Shown: piece by piece, positions 52,354 to 60,979 of the stretch | Numbering within the stretch: the stretch's first letter is position 1 | How the letters are laid out: every line of letters starts with the position of its first letter | DNA from: Holdemania massiliensis | GTDB taxonomy: Bacteria > Bacillota_I > Bacilli_A > Erysipelotrichales > Erysipelotrichaceae | Direction: 5' to 3' | Assembly (NCBI RefSeq): GCF_022440805.1 | Contig: NZ_JAKNTK010000001.1 | Span: 4,092,001-4,156,000, forward strand | DNA length: 64,000 bases | Program-made: the position numbers and the translations under genes | The notes under the pieces: model-generated | What the model was told of the DNA's origin: nothing | Database searches by the model: none | The model's input: the letters and a program-made list of their open reading frames with translations, nothing else

Positions 52354-54636
52354 TCAATGAAGTTTCTCAAATGTTAAATGCTTCAGCAGCGGCATAGACA
52401 GATCATCCTCAGCCGGCCAGAATCCTACAGACTGCATATATTCTACTTTGTCTGATGTTATATCCAGAGTCAAATCATCTGTAAGACATAAGATTTCATT
52501 ATCGCTGAAGCGTTGAATTTCAGTGGCTAATAAGGCTCCGTCGCCAAAGTAACCGCCATCCACAGGAGATTCCCTGAAAATTGAGAATTGATAATAGCCG
52601 TCATAAGAGCCATGACTATAATCATAGCTGAGCCAATCATCAATCGGCCATTCATAGTAACAAAAGCCCACGCTATTCTTACTGATCTGATCAAAAATCA
52701 TAAAGACATCCGGTGGAACTTCCTGATCCATCGAAATTCGCAAATTCATCTGCGGGATATCATAAACGGAAATTCCATCAGTGACCCTGGGTTCAATGAC
52801 TGTCACATAAGGGAACTTCTGCCGCAGCTGATCTTTCTTCCGCTCCGCTTCCTCTTCAAGACTATTGAAATGAGAGCCGGTCTGACTCAAATGGATTAAA
52901 AGGTCATGGATTTGTTCTGTATAATCCGTGTCCAGCTGAACCAGCCAGCCGTTGAGAAAGGCCAAATCTCCTTGAATAAAAGAGACTGTCATTGGTTCTG
53001 CGAAAGGATAATCTAACTCTCCATTATCTGGGTGAACAGTGATCGTTATCAAACGATTTTGATCAAGATCCGGATTTTGATGAATCCATGTACTTGTTCC
53101 CATTTCTACATATTCACCTTGCAGATCAGAGAAAACATTAAAATAATCATATTGATTGGGCTGGATCCATCCCCAGTTCACTTCATTTTCTGGCTGCAGG
53201 CTGGGATGAATATCCGTTATTGTAATTTTAGCAGGGGAATCCTGCATTAAATTGAAAGATATCTCGCCTCGTTGGATTTGAGGTTGTTCATAGTCAATTA
53301 AAGCATAGAAGTCATAAAGTACGTAAGGGTCGTCCACATACCCAATTTCTTCTTCCTGATTTCGTAAGTAAATCCAACGGGGATTTGTCCAAGCTAAATA
53401 ATCTTGTCCGTTAAAATGAATTTTCAAATCAAAATAATCAGGATTTCTGTTATCCTCAGGACGTTGAAGACTCACTAGTCTGTGCATAATGTCAAGAATT
53501 GAAGGATCTTCACTCTCAAACATCATTTCCGCTGCTTCTTCATTTCTGCGGATCTGAAGTAATTGTTCTTCTGGCTCTGGAGTCTGGGCCTGAGTCTGAC
53601 AGGCAACCAGCATGGAACCCATACCCGTACTGAGTAAAATCAAGACTAAGATTATGCTGCCCTTTTTCTTCCGTGAGGAATCGAATAGAGCCTGAATGCG
53701 TTTTTTCAGCGGCTTTCCCGATGAAAAACGGGTTGAAAAAGTGGTCATCGGCAAGCGTGTCTGCCGAATCACATCGACAAGCATCCGGCCATAGACTGCC
53801 CGGACTTCTTTTGGCTGACCTTTTAACAATCGTTGATCACAAGCCATTTCCATATCATTCTCAGCCTGATAGTTCATCAGCCAGACGAAAGGATTAAACC
53901 AATGAATTGCCTGTGCCATACTCAATATGACTTTCTTCCATAAATCCTTTTGTTTGAGATGAATCAGCTCATGGGTTAAGATCAGATCCAGATTCTCATG
54001 ATTGATCAGTTCAGGAGCAATAACGATAGAAGGTTTAATCAAGCCAATGGCCATCGGTGTAGGCGCGGAGCGGCTTGTAATTAAGGCTGGTACTCTTCGG
54101 ATGCTTAATTTTCGGCACAGACTTTTCAAAAGCTGACCTTGCGGACTTTGCGGCAATATAACCTGTCCGTGAACAAACAGAAGTTTTTTTACGCGATGAT
54201 AATCTGAAATTAAACGGAAGACAAAGATAAAAATGCCCGCGAACCAAATCCCGGCCAGGATCTGAATCAGTGAAATTGTCAATCCGGAAGAATCAACAAC
54301 AGGTTCCCGATTTGATGAAGGCTGTTCATCAACAGGTCTTGGGTTTGACAAGGGAGCGGGTGCTTTTGATTCAGAAGGCTGTTCAGAGTTTTCAACAATC
54401 GTTGAAATAAAGGTGTGGGGCTGGACAACCGCCTGGGGTACAGGGATCGTAATGGCCGGTACAGGCAGTGAAATATTCCAAGGCAGAATCAGTCGCAGTG
54501 CAATCGCAAGCCACGCCAGAACCGTTACTGAAGCTTGATATCGCTGATGCATTACTTTTGAAAACAGAAACAGAATCAGGATGAGAAAAGACATCGAAAA
54601 TGAAACTTCAATCACCTGACTTAATAACTCAGTCAT
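52354..54636 (-). CDS. BlaR1/MecR1-like M56 membrane metallopeptidase with unusual sensor
   Basis: 760 residues. Membrane helices at about 12-28 and 37-53; a Pro/Ser-rich outside loop; a helix at 120-141; the zinc site THELIHLKQKD (HELIH at 222-226) with a later END/E; a fourth helix at 327-345 ending MLVACQT. In true BlaR1 the C-terminal sensor is a penicillin-binding domain with SxxK. The 410-residue outside domain here shows no SxxK, SxN or KTG and resembles no sensor known to me. The site-2-like protease probably cleaves the BlaI repressor. Overlaps blaI by eight bases. Confidence 0.85.
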   Translation of the reverse strand: MTELLSQVIEVSFSMSFLILILFLFSKVMHQRYQASVTVLAWLAIALRLILPWNISLPVPAITIPVPQAVVQPHTFISTIVENSEQPSESKAPAPLSNPRPVDEQPSSNREPVVDSSGLTISLIQILAGIWFAGIFIFVFRLISDYHRVKKLLFVHGQVILPQSPQGQLLKSLCRKLSIRRVPALITSRSAPTPMAIGLIKPSIVIAPELINHENLDLILTHELIHLKQKDLWKKVILSMAQAIHWFNPFVWLMNYQAENDMEMACDQRLLKGQPKEVRAVYGRMLVDVIRQTRLPMTTFSTRFSSGKPLKKRIQALFDSSRKKKGSIILVLILLSTGMGSMLVACQTQAQTPEPEEQLLQIRRNEEAAEMMFESEDPSILDIMHRLVSLQRPEDNRNPDYFDLKIHFNGQDYLAWTNPRWIYLRNQEEEIGYVDDPYVLYDFYALIDYEQPQIQRGEISFNLMQDSPAKITITDIHPSLQPENEVNWGWIQPNQYDYFNVFSDLQGEYVEMGTSTWIHQNPDLDQNRLITITVHPDNGELDYPFAEPMTVSFIQGDLAFLNGWLVQLDTDYTEQIHDLLIHLSQTGSHFNSLEEEAERKKDQLRQKFPYVTVIEPRVTDGISVYDIPQMNLRISMDQEVPPDVFMIFDQISKNSVGFCYYEWPIDDWLSYDYSHGSYDGYYQFSIFRESPVDGGYFGDGALLATEIQRFSDNEILCLTDDLTLDITSDKVEYMQSVGFWPAEDDLSMPLLKHLTFEKLH

Positions 54637-55009
54637 GCCGATTTTCTTCCTTTTGGATCATGGCTTCCAGTTCCTGCAGATCTGCTTCTGTCAGACTTTC
54701 ATTCTTTACCAGGGTCATGAATAAACTGCGTACGGATTTTCGATGAAAACGTTCAAAAAACCGAACGGTTTCCTGATCACGATATTCCTCCTCACTGATC
54801 AGCGGGACATAGGTCTTTAACCGCCCCTCTTTCATCACCTTAACATATCCCTTTTCTTCCAGACGGGCTAATAAGGCCTGAATTGTGGACATCGTCCAGT
54901 CACGGTCGATGTGACGAGCAATTTCGGCGGTTTTTACAGGAATCTCACAATGCCAGATGGCAGTCATGACTTCCAATTCCGTATCCGGAAGTTTTTTTTC
55001 TTTATTCAT
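54629..55009 (-). CDS. BlaI/MecI-family repressor
   Basis: 126 residues: a winged helix (LPDTELEVMTAIWHCEIPVKT; TMSTIQALLARLEEKGYVKV) and the dimerisation tail. ATG 55009 with AGAGGTG is chosen; the longer frame to 55147 lacks family similarity. It would repress its own operon and, given the matching boxes, the femAB operon. Cleavage by the M56 protein would release it. A promoter with two operator-like boxes lies just upstream. Confidence 0.93.
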   Translation of the reverse strand: MNKEKKLPDTELEVMTAIWHCEIPVKTAEIARHIDRDWTMSTIQALLARLEEKGYVKVMKEGRLKTYVPLISEEEYRDQETVRFFERFHRKSVRSLFMTLVKNESLTEADLQELEAMIQKEENRHD

Positions 55010-55021
55010 TCTTATCACCTC

Positions 55022-55066
55022 TACATTTGTCAATTTAATCATATCTTTACTCTTGACAATTGTCAA
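55022..55066 (-). promoter_or_regulatory. blaI promoter with two operator-like boxes
   Basis: TTGACA (55061-55066, minus), spacer 17, TATGAT (55038-55043). GACAATTGTC (55055-55064) overlaps the -35; TACATTTGTC (55022-55031) lies near the transcription start. Both are close to TACA-N2-TGTA. Confidence 0.75.
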
Positions 55067-55172
55067 TATTAATTCAGGCTTCCTTTTTGTTAAGAAAGGA
55101 GAACGTTGAAAACAATCAACACTACAAAAAAAACTCTGCGGAAACAAGATCTTTTCTGCAGAGTCTAAACTT

Positions 55173-56096
55173 TTAATGGGTTGTTGGATTTACATGAATC
55201 ATAATATGTTTGATGTCTGTAAACATGGCTTCAACCTGGTCATGAACCTGTTCCGCGATCGCATGACTTTCACGCAGAGGCATATCCCCATCCACTTTAA
55301 TTTCCAGATCAATGTAAACCTTATTTCCAAACATCCGTGTATGAAGGACATCGACACCGAGGACATCCGGCTGACTTTCAATAAATTCGCGTAATTCTGA
55401 CTCATACACTTCATCACAGGAAGTATCAAGCATCTTTGTAAGCGCATCTTTCAGAATATCATAAGAAACCTTCAAGATGAACAGACAGATTATCACGCTG
55501 GCTGCACTGTCCAGCACAGGATAACCCAACATCGCACCCGCAATTCCGATCAGCGATCCAACCGAAGAAAAGGCGTCAGACCGATGATGCCAGGCATCCG
55601 CCATAAACGCGTTGGAATTGATTTGTTTAGCATAATACCGCGTATACCAGAACATGGCTTCTTTGCCTATGATGGAGATTATCGCAGCCAGAAGGGCAAT
55701 TCCACCTGGAACAGCCAAGGTATCATAATGTCCTGCAGCAATATTCTTCAGTCCCGCAGCCCCGACACCAAGACCGGTCATCAATAATAAAATTCCCAGA
55801 ATCAAAGAAGCGACACATTCAAAACGTTCATGACCATAGGGATGTGATTTATCAGCTTCCTTCTTTGAAAGCTTAACGCCAAAATAAGCAATAACAGTGG
55901 TCAGCACATCCGAAAAGGAGTGGATCGCGTCGGAAATCATCGCGCTGGAATGACCGAAGAATCCGGCAATAAATTTAATTCCGGATAACACCGTATTTCC
56001 AACGATACTAACTAGAGATAGGTTTCTGATAATCTGATTTTCATCCAGCCTGCGCTGTTTTGAATTTGTCGGCTGAGCTTTTTGGTTGGTTGTCAT
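55173..56096 (-). CDS. Cation diffusion facilitator (CDF) metal exporter
   Basis: 307 residues, six membrane helices. HSSAMISDAIHSFSDVLTT (second helix; H/D metal site) and DAWHHRSDAFSSVGSL (fifth helix; HxxxD) are the CDF zinc-site motifs; the C-terminal ferredoxin-like domain follows. It exports a divalent metal against protons. The Ni/Co riboswitch upstream points to cobalt/nickel detoxification. GGAGG precedes ATG 56096. Confidence 0.92.
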   Translation of the reverse strand: MTTNQKAQPTNSKQRRLDENQIIRNLSLVSIVGNTVLSGIKFIAGFFGHSSAMISDAIHSFSDVLTTVIAYFGVKLSKKEADKSHPYGHERFECVASLILGILLLMTGLGVGAAGLKNIAAGHYDTLAVPGGIALLAAIISIIGKEAMFWYTRYYAKQINSNAFMADAWHHRSDAFSSVGSLIGIAGAMLGYPVLDSAASVIICLFILKVSYDILKDALTKMLDTSCDEVYESELREFIESQPDVLGVDVLHTRMFGNKVYIDLEIKVDGDMPLRESHAIAEQVHDQVEAMFTDIKHIMIHVNPTTH

Positions 56097-56186
56097 AAAA
56101 GAATCCTCCTAAATTCCGCAAATGCGGCAGTAATGAGTTCTCTTATCAGCACGTCATCGGAGATAGAATATTCCACAAACAGATAT

Positions 56187-56302
56187 AAAAAACGCACCCG
56201 TGGAACATACAACTGTCCCACAGATGCGCAAGGTTACGCTCTGCTGCCACTCTTGATGGCCCGGCCCCATGACCTCAACGGTTCATCGCCTGCTCAGTTT
56301 GT
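56187..56302 (-). ncRNA. NiCo (czcD-type) riboswitch with transcription terminator
   Basis: Minus strand reads ACTGAGCAGGCGATGA, then GGGGCCGGGCC, GGCAGCAGAGCGTAACC and GCGCATCTGTGGGACAGTT, the conserved blocks of the NiCo aptamer (paired with CAGGC, GCCGGG and CAUCUGUGGGACAGU). A terminator (56187-56229; arms GCGCATCTGTGGGAC and GTTCCACGGGTGCG, then T6) overlaps the 3' aptamer stem. Metal binding would keep the stem in the aptamer and prevent termination: an ON switch for the CDF gene. Confidence 0.85.
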
Positions 56303-56501
56303 ACTGTTGATCTCGCATTCCGAATCGAATGTAATGCAGTGCAAAGAGTTATTTCATACTACTTTATATTTATGCCATTGTCAAGAAATTTGTGAGGCGC
56401 TTTTTCATCCTTTTTCTCACTTTTTCCCATTAGAAAATTCTGATTGCCTTCCGATCAGATAAAGCCGTTTTTCCTCTCGCCAACACGATTTTGAAAGAAC
56501 C
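56303..56501. other. Gene-free stretch with the CDF-operon promoter
   Basis: TTGACA (56379-56384, minus), spacer 17, TAGTAT (56356-56361). The transcript would start just upstream of the riboswitch. Nothing else was seen up to the jag terminator. Confidence 0.65.
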
Positions 56502-56532
56502 AAAAAAAAACGGTATGACCTTCGCCATACCG
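56502..56532 (-). terminator. Terminator of the rpmH-rnpA-yidC-jag operon
   Basis: CGGTATG-ACC and CGCCATACCG (56511-56532) form a stem followed by T9 on the minus strand. Confidence 0.88.
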
Positions 56533-56593
56533 ATTCTTCATCATATGAATTTTAATTGCTGCAAACCATTTTTCCCGTTTTAGGAAATAAGCT

Positions 56594-57220
56594 TTATTTC
56601 TTATTCGGCGTTTTAGTACGATCGTACATAATTTTCAGATGACGCCGGCTGCCTTCACCTTCGCTCTCTGTTTTAATGTACGGCCAATCCGCCAAATACT
56701 GATGGATTACCTTGCGTTCATCATTCGGCATAGGATCCAACGAGGCATCGACTTTTGTCCGCTGCACCGTTTTTGCGATCCGTCCGGCGATAGACTTCAC
56801 TTTTTCATACCGTTCTTCTTTGTAATGATTGATATCAATCATAATTGAGAAGCGCTTGCGGAAAGCTGAATTGACAGCGCCGCGGACAACAGTATTTAAA
56901 GCCTGAAGCGTCTGACCATTCTTACCGATGATCACAGCGTTGTTCTCCGCATTTAACATGATGCGGTAACCGCCGTCTTCATCAAAGATTTCGATCTCGA
57001 CATCCTGATTCAAGCCGGTAAAGAACTCACCGATATAATTGAAGAGAAACTCTTTAATATCACAGGAAGCATAAACCTCAGCAGTAACTGAAGCTCCGAT
57101 TCCCAGGAATCCTTGTTTTTCTTCGGTAACGAAATAAGTCAGTTCCTCAACGGACACACCCTTTTCTTTCGCTGCGGCATTCAGTACGTCATTTAATGTT
57201 TTTCCTGTGTATTTCTTCAT
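56594..57220 (-). CDS. jag: RNA-binding protein Jag/KhpB
   Basis: 208 residues: Jag_N domain (1-50; GKTLNDVLNAAAKEKGVSVEEL), a KH domain with VIIGKNGQTLQALN, and a C-terminal R3H domain (ERKVIHQYLADW). KhpB binds many RNAs with KhpA and affects cell elongation. It follows yidC by 11 bases. Confidence 0.95.
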   Translation of the reverse strand: MKKYTGKTLNDVLNAAAKEKGVSVEELTYFVTEEKQGFLGIGASVTAEVYASCDIKEFLFNYIGEFFTGLNQDVEIEIFDEDGGYRIMLNAENNAVIIGKNGQTLQALNTVVRGAVNSAFRKRFSIMIDINHYKEERYEKVKSIAGRIAKTVQRTKVDASLDPMPNDERKVIHQYLADWPYIKTESEGEGSRRHLKIMYDRTKTPNKK

Positions 57221-57231
57221 AAAGTCCCTTC

Positions 57232-58104
57232 TTACGATTTTTTATCGATATAGATTAACTGAACGAACAAAGTCTTGAAGATCATAACCAGAGATGAAAC
57301 AGCCCAGTAAATCGTCATGGCTGCCGGCCAGTTGATCGAGATGACAAGGATGAACACCATCATGTAGATCATCATGTTGCCGCCTGGCTGTTTGGTCTTC
57401 TCATATTTTCTATGGTGCGCTGCTGCTTCTTTTTTCGCTTTCTGCGTCGCCAAGAACTGCGGCAGCATCATGGAACCAATCTGGCAAAGGGCCATGAAGA
57501 CGAAGATCACCAGATACAGCCACTGTCCCGACATAATTCCATGCAGTGGTGTTTCTTTCAGACTCAAGCCCCACATCGTACCATTGACGACGGTTTCTGC
57601 CCGCTGGACGGACAAATAGATCGCCATGATGATCGGCAGCTGAATGAAGGAAGAAATAATGGCTCCAAATGGATTGATTCCGTTGTCTTTGTATAAACGC
57701 TGCAGTTCCTGAGCCTGAGCCATCTGCGAACGTTCATCCGTCTTGCCTTCATACTTTTTCTGAATTCGATTCATTTCCGGCTGGATAACCTGCATCTTCT
57801 GCGTCATCACTGTCGATTTGATTGTGAAGATCAAAGTGATGATATGAACTAACAGAGTAACAACGGAAATGGACAGAGCCACTCCGACATACGGCGTCAG
57901 GAAGTTGATTAACTTGGATAATGGGAAAACGAAGAAAGCACTGAACCAGTTTTCGTTAGCCATCATGTACTTAAACGTCGTATCTGATGTGATTTGAATA
58001 ACTTCTTTTGTTTCTGGATCTACCGGAGCCGTACATCCGCTGGCAAGAAATAGCAGCGCGACGAAGACCAGCAGCAGAAGCAGCTGTTTTTTACGATTTT
58101 TCAT
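57232..58104 (-). CDS. yidC: Membrane protein insertase YidC/SpoIIIJ
   Basis: 290 residues. A lipoprotein-type signal (LLFLASGCTAP) and five membrane helices; GINPFGAIISSFIQLPIIMAIYLSVQRA is the conserved YidC core. It inserts membrane proteins with or without SecYEG. AAGGAGAG precedes ATG 58104. Confidence 0.97.
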   Translation of the reverse strand: MKNRKKQLLLLLVFVALLFLASGCTAPVDPETKEVIQITSDTTFKYMMANENWFSAFFVFPLSKLINFLTPYVGVALSISVVTLLVHIITLIFTIKSTVMTQKMQVIQPEMNRIQKKYEGKTDERSQMAQAQELQRLYKDNGINPFGAIISSFIQLPIIMAIYLSVQRAETVVNGTMWGLSLKETPLHGIMSGQWLYLVIFVFMALCQIGSMMLPQFLATQKAKKEAAAHHRKYEKTKQPGGNMMIYMMVFILVISINWPAAMTIYWAVSSLVMIFKTLFVQLIYIDKKS

Positions 58105-58126
58105 TGAACTCTCCTTAACTGAATAA

Positions 58127-58465
58127 TCATGCGTACTTCTTTATTTTAACTTTTTTAATAAGGCTTTCCAAGTCTTTTTTGTTGTCTGAATAACTTTGTT
58201 CCAGAAACTTTTTCCTGACAATCAGGATTCCGTCAAAATTTTCATTAAAATCATAAATTTCCTGGAACATCATACGCACTTGACGCTTGGTTTTGTTTCT
58301 GACCACGGCATTGCCCAACTTTTTGCCGACGGAGATGCCAATCCGGCTTTGGTCCTCTTTCCGGGCTTTGACATACAGCACCAGCGAAGGACAGCTGACA
58401 AATTTCCGATGCTCAATAATCGTTTGAAATTCATCCGCTTTTTTAACCCGATATTTTTTCTTCAT
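58127..58465 (-). CDS. rnpA: Ribonuclease P protein component
   Basis: 112 residues; RIGISVGKKLGNAVVRNKTKRQVRMMF is the RnpA signature (RNR-type helix). It binds the RNase P RNA for tRNA 5' processing. The start lacks a clear ribosome site, which fits translational coupling to rpmH or weak initiation. Confidence 0.95.
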   Translation of the reverse strand: MKKKYRVKKADEFQTIIEHRKFVSCPSLVLYVKARKEDQSRIGISVGKKLGNAVVRNKTKRQVRMMFQEIYDFNENFDGILIVRKKFLEQSYSDNKKDLESLIKKVKIKKYA

Positions 58466-58476
58466 CTTGATTTATT

Positions 58477-58498
58477 AAAAAAGCCACCTGTGGGTGAC
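58477..58498 (-). terminator. Attenuator-like hairpin between rpmH and rnpA
   Basis: GTCACC-CACA-GGTGGC on the minus strand followed by T6. It lies after the rpmH stop and before rnpA and would lower rnpA expression. Confidence 0.6.
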
Positions 58499-58502
58499 TA
58501 TT

Positions 58503-58637
58503 TTATGCCGACAAGATCTTTCTGCCTTTAGCACGACGGCGGGCTAAAACTTTACGTCCTCCGACCGTTTTCATGCGGGCTCTGAAACCGTGGACTTTTT
58601 GGTGTTTTCTTTTGCTCGGTTGATAAGTTCTTTTCAT
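58503..58637 (-). CDS. rpmH: 50S ribosomal protein L34
   Basis: 44 residues: MKRTYQPSKRKHQKVHGFRA followed by RMKTVGGRKVLARRRAKGRK, the standard L34 sequence. GGAGGTGG precedes ATG 58637. It leads the origin-proximal operon. Confidence 0.97.
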   Translation of the reverse strand: MKRTYQPSKRKHQKVHGFRARMKTVGGRKVLARRRAKGRKILSA

Positions 58638-58690
58638 ATTAAAGAGCCACCTCCAGTTCTTTTTATACAATAATGAGCAATTGCTGGTAC

Positions 58691-58720
58691 ATTATACAAT
58701 AGTTTTTCTGTAAAAGTCAA
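58691..58720 (-). promoter_or_regulatory. rpmH promoter
   Basis: TTGACT (58715-58720, minus), spacer 18, TATAAT (58691-58696). Confidence 0.75.
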
Positions 58721-58849
58721 CTAAACTCCCTCGACTTCGATGCTGGATTTCTGCTTTTTTGAAAAAATGAAAGAACTTTTCAGTCTTTTTTGAGTTTTTA
58801 CGTTTTTTTCTATCGTATTTCAATCTCCGAACGGGAAGACTGTATATTG

Positions 58850-59228
58850 AAACAGACTTGCTGTCAGCGAAAAAATATTTTTCATTTTCATGTAGCTTAA
58901 CACGAGTTTATAGTTTATAGAACTGTCCCTGCTTCTTCCTTCAGAACATTTCCACACAAAGATTTCTAAGCTCAAGAAAGTGATGCAAGCATCACTCTGA
59001 AAGTCTAAACCTTCAGAGCCCCTCTCTGTTTCTTGCCAGGAGAGTATTCCTGCAGGTCTGTTCCTTCCTCCTCTCTCTTGCTTCACAAGATGAAGGCTGT
59101 GTCGAAGGTTCTTCCCCACAGGCGTCTTCGTTCTCTTTCTGTTTCTTAATTTCATTCCGACGCGAAAGTCAGCGATCTTCTTGTCCCTGCCTTCTTTGTA
59201 CAGATTAAGAAACAGAATTCGGTTGCTT
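58850..59228 (-). other. Region downstream of tnpB: possible omega-RNA/transposon right end
   Basis: No credible protein gene. Two consecutive hairpins lie at 58980-59018: GTGATGC-AA-GCATCAC and CTCTGAAAG/CCTTCAGAG. In IS605-family elements the right-end hairpins and the guide-RNA scaffold lie just after tnpB on the same strand. The exact end cannot be set by eye. Confidence 0.35.
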
Positions 59229-60605
59229 CTATTCCATTCCCATCCCTCGCCGCGCTATCACATACGCGGCCGCCATATGGACTGTGCAGCCCATTCTTGG
59301 GCTGTATTTTTCTTTCCCGATCTTGCTTGTATTCGCTGGATTCACCTTCTTTACTCCATATCCCTCTTTCCAGCATCGCCGCACGATCGCTTCTTCGATC
59401 TTTCTTGTCGCAAAGTCGGATAACATTTTATTTTGCCTTCGATTTCCATACCGCATCTTGCTTTTTGTCTTCTGGAAATCCAAGTCTTCCATCACTAACG
59501 GCTTATGACTCCGCACACATTCCAAGACGACTTCCTTGACTGTCTGATCAATCTGATGTTTCCTTTGTTTCCTATTTTTCCCATCCAGCGGCATTTTCAC
59601 CGTTTTCAATAAAACACAGTTTCCGCAGCCATCCGTTTCACTTACCGCGATATGATTGACATTGATGTCTATGCCAATGACCCCTTGTTCTGTGTCTTCG
59701 CTCTTCGCTTTTTCTTCCATCTCCACGATCGCTTTGATAATAAAATAAGCGCCATGATCTTCCAACACATAAGCCACTGCTTTTCCAGGTGTATTGTGCG
59801 GCAGTCTTACCGCTCTTTCCAATTCTTCTTTGTATTGATGAAACTCAATCTTGAGCGGGATCTCTCGTTTCTCACTGCTGCAGCGGTAAATCAAAACTCC
59901 CTCTTCGATATGATATTGGAATAAGTTATTTGAGAATTTCCCTTGCCTTCTTCCCCGTATCATCATCGTTCGATTACGGGCTGATTGATATGCTTTCAGC
60001 CAGGTTTCATGTTGCCCTGCATACACTGTCGTTCTTGCCCTAGCTAACTTCTTTCCACCAAAACAGGTAAACTTCATTTTTCGTTGAAGTGTTTCTAACT
60101 TCTGCTTTCTCCGATTCAATCCATAAATCAGATGAGAGCGGCGATTCTTGTATCGCTTTCGCTCAGGACGCAGCTGCTGCACTTCAAGCAAGTAATCGGC
60201 TTCCGTTTGTTTCCCTTGTTTTGTTTTTCTGAATAATTCTTTTAATTGTCGGTCAATTTTCCGAATGTTGATTTCGACTTCTTTTAGTTTCTTTTCAATT
60301 GCTTTACATTGAGCCTTCAGCACCTTCTTCTGATTTTCATGGTTGGCAAAATCGTTGCTTAAATGTTGTTGTGCTTCTTGAATCGCAGAGAGTGGAAAAT
60401 AGTCATTGGTATGAAAGCGGCGTTTCATTTCTTTTCCCAGACTATCATCAAAGGAAAAGGGAATCCCCTGTGATTTCAGACATAACAAATAATAGGCAGT
60501 GTGCATCATGGCATGATAAAGCTGGATATCCTGGTGCAGAGCGTTCGCTTCTTCCGAGGATAATTCCGAGTAGTAAATACGATTAGAACAGGTGATTGTC
60601 TTCAT
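59229..60605 (-). CDS. tnpB: TnpB-like RuvC-fold protein of IS605/IS607-type element
   Basis: 458 residues. A helical N-terminal half rich in Lys/Arg is followed by RuvC motifs: GVIGIDINVNHIAV (first Asp), LVMEDLDFQ (Glu), then NPANTSKIGKEKY. The zinc-ribbon CxxC pairs of standard TnpB are missing, and the third acid (DRDxNAA) is replaced in GCTVHMAAAYVIARR by His. This form is shared by a TnpB-related subgroup that I recall; activity is uncertain. No tnpA is present. Start ATG 60605 has GTGAGG upstream. Confidence 0.8.
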   Translation of the reverse strand: MKTITCSNRIYYSELSSEEANALHQDIQLYHAMMHTAYYLLCLKSQGIPFSFDDSLGKEMKRRFHTNDYFPLSAIQEAQQHLSNDFANHENQKKVLKAQCKAIEKKLKEVEINIRKIDRQLKELFRKTKQGKQTEADYLLEVQQLRPERKRYKNRRSHLIYGLNRRKQKLETLQRKMKFTCFGGKKLARARTTVYAGQHETWLKAYQSARNRTMMIRGRRQGKFSNNLFQYHIEEGVLIYRCSSEKREIPLKIEFHQYKEELERAVRLPHNTPGKAVAYVLEDHGAYFIIKAIVEMEEKAKSEDTEQGVIGIDINVNHIAVSETDGCGNCVLLKTVKMPLDGKNRKQRKHQIDQTVKEVVLECVRSHKPLVMEDLDFQKTKSKMRYGNRRQNKMLSDFATRKIEEAIVRRCWKEGYGVKKVNPANTSKIGKEKYSPRMGCTVHMAAAYVIARRGMGME

Positions 60606-60979
60606 GGAAAGAGAACCTCACTTTCATTGAAAATCAGAAAATGGAATTACTACTTCTTCTGAGTTATTATACAACATTCCTCAAAGCTATACAACGCGTT
60701 TGAGTTTGTTTCATCCTTTTCATTCTTCTCTATATGGCTCTTGGGAAAAAGAAATGATCGAACAGTTTAATTGAATTCAGATCTCTTTTCCCTTGTTTAC
60801 AAACGCGGTTCTTTAAAACCTATCCGCTAATTTTCTTCGCGTCCAAAATTTCATCCGAGTTAAACTATTCAATTGCGGTCCTTTTTCATGCAAATCTCTA
60901 ATAGAATAGAACTCAAAAAGGCGAAAAAGAGAGTAGCGTCATAAAATAGAAATCTGATAAGATAGAGGTGGGGAGTACC
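60606..60979. other. Gene-free stretch between the two transposon genes
   Basis: AT-rich; contains the left copy of a direct repeat (60857-60906) that also lies right of the IS91-like gene. No gene was seen. Confidence 0.5.
60857..60906 (+). repeat. Left copy of direct repeat flanking the IS91-like gene
   Basis: Runs from GAGTTA through ATGCAAATCTCTAATAGAA. The right copy (62475-62530) runs from GAGTTA through ATGCAATTTCCTAATAGAA. Ends match well; the middle has gaps. Confidence 0.5.

Noticed and set aside
58820..59155. 111-codon frame downstream of tnpB
   Set aside because: Composition and hairpins suit a transposon end or structured RNA better; no ribosome site and no domain.
58640..59230. 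Possible replication origin next to rpmH
   Set aside because: Only isolated, mismatched DnaA-box-like words (for example TTTCCACAC) were found, no cluster and no dnaA.
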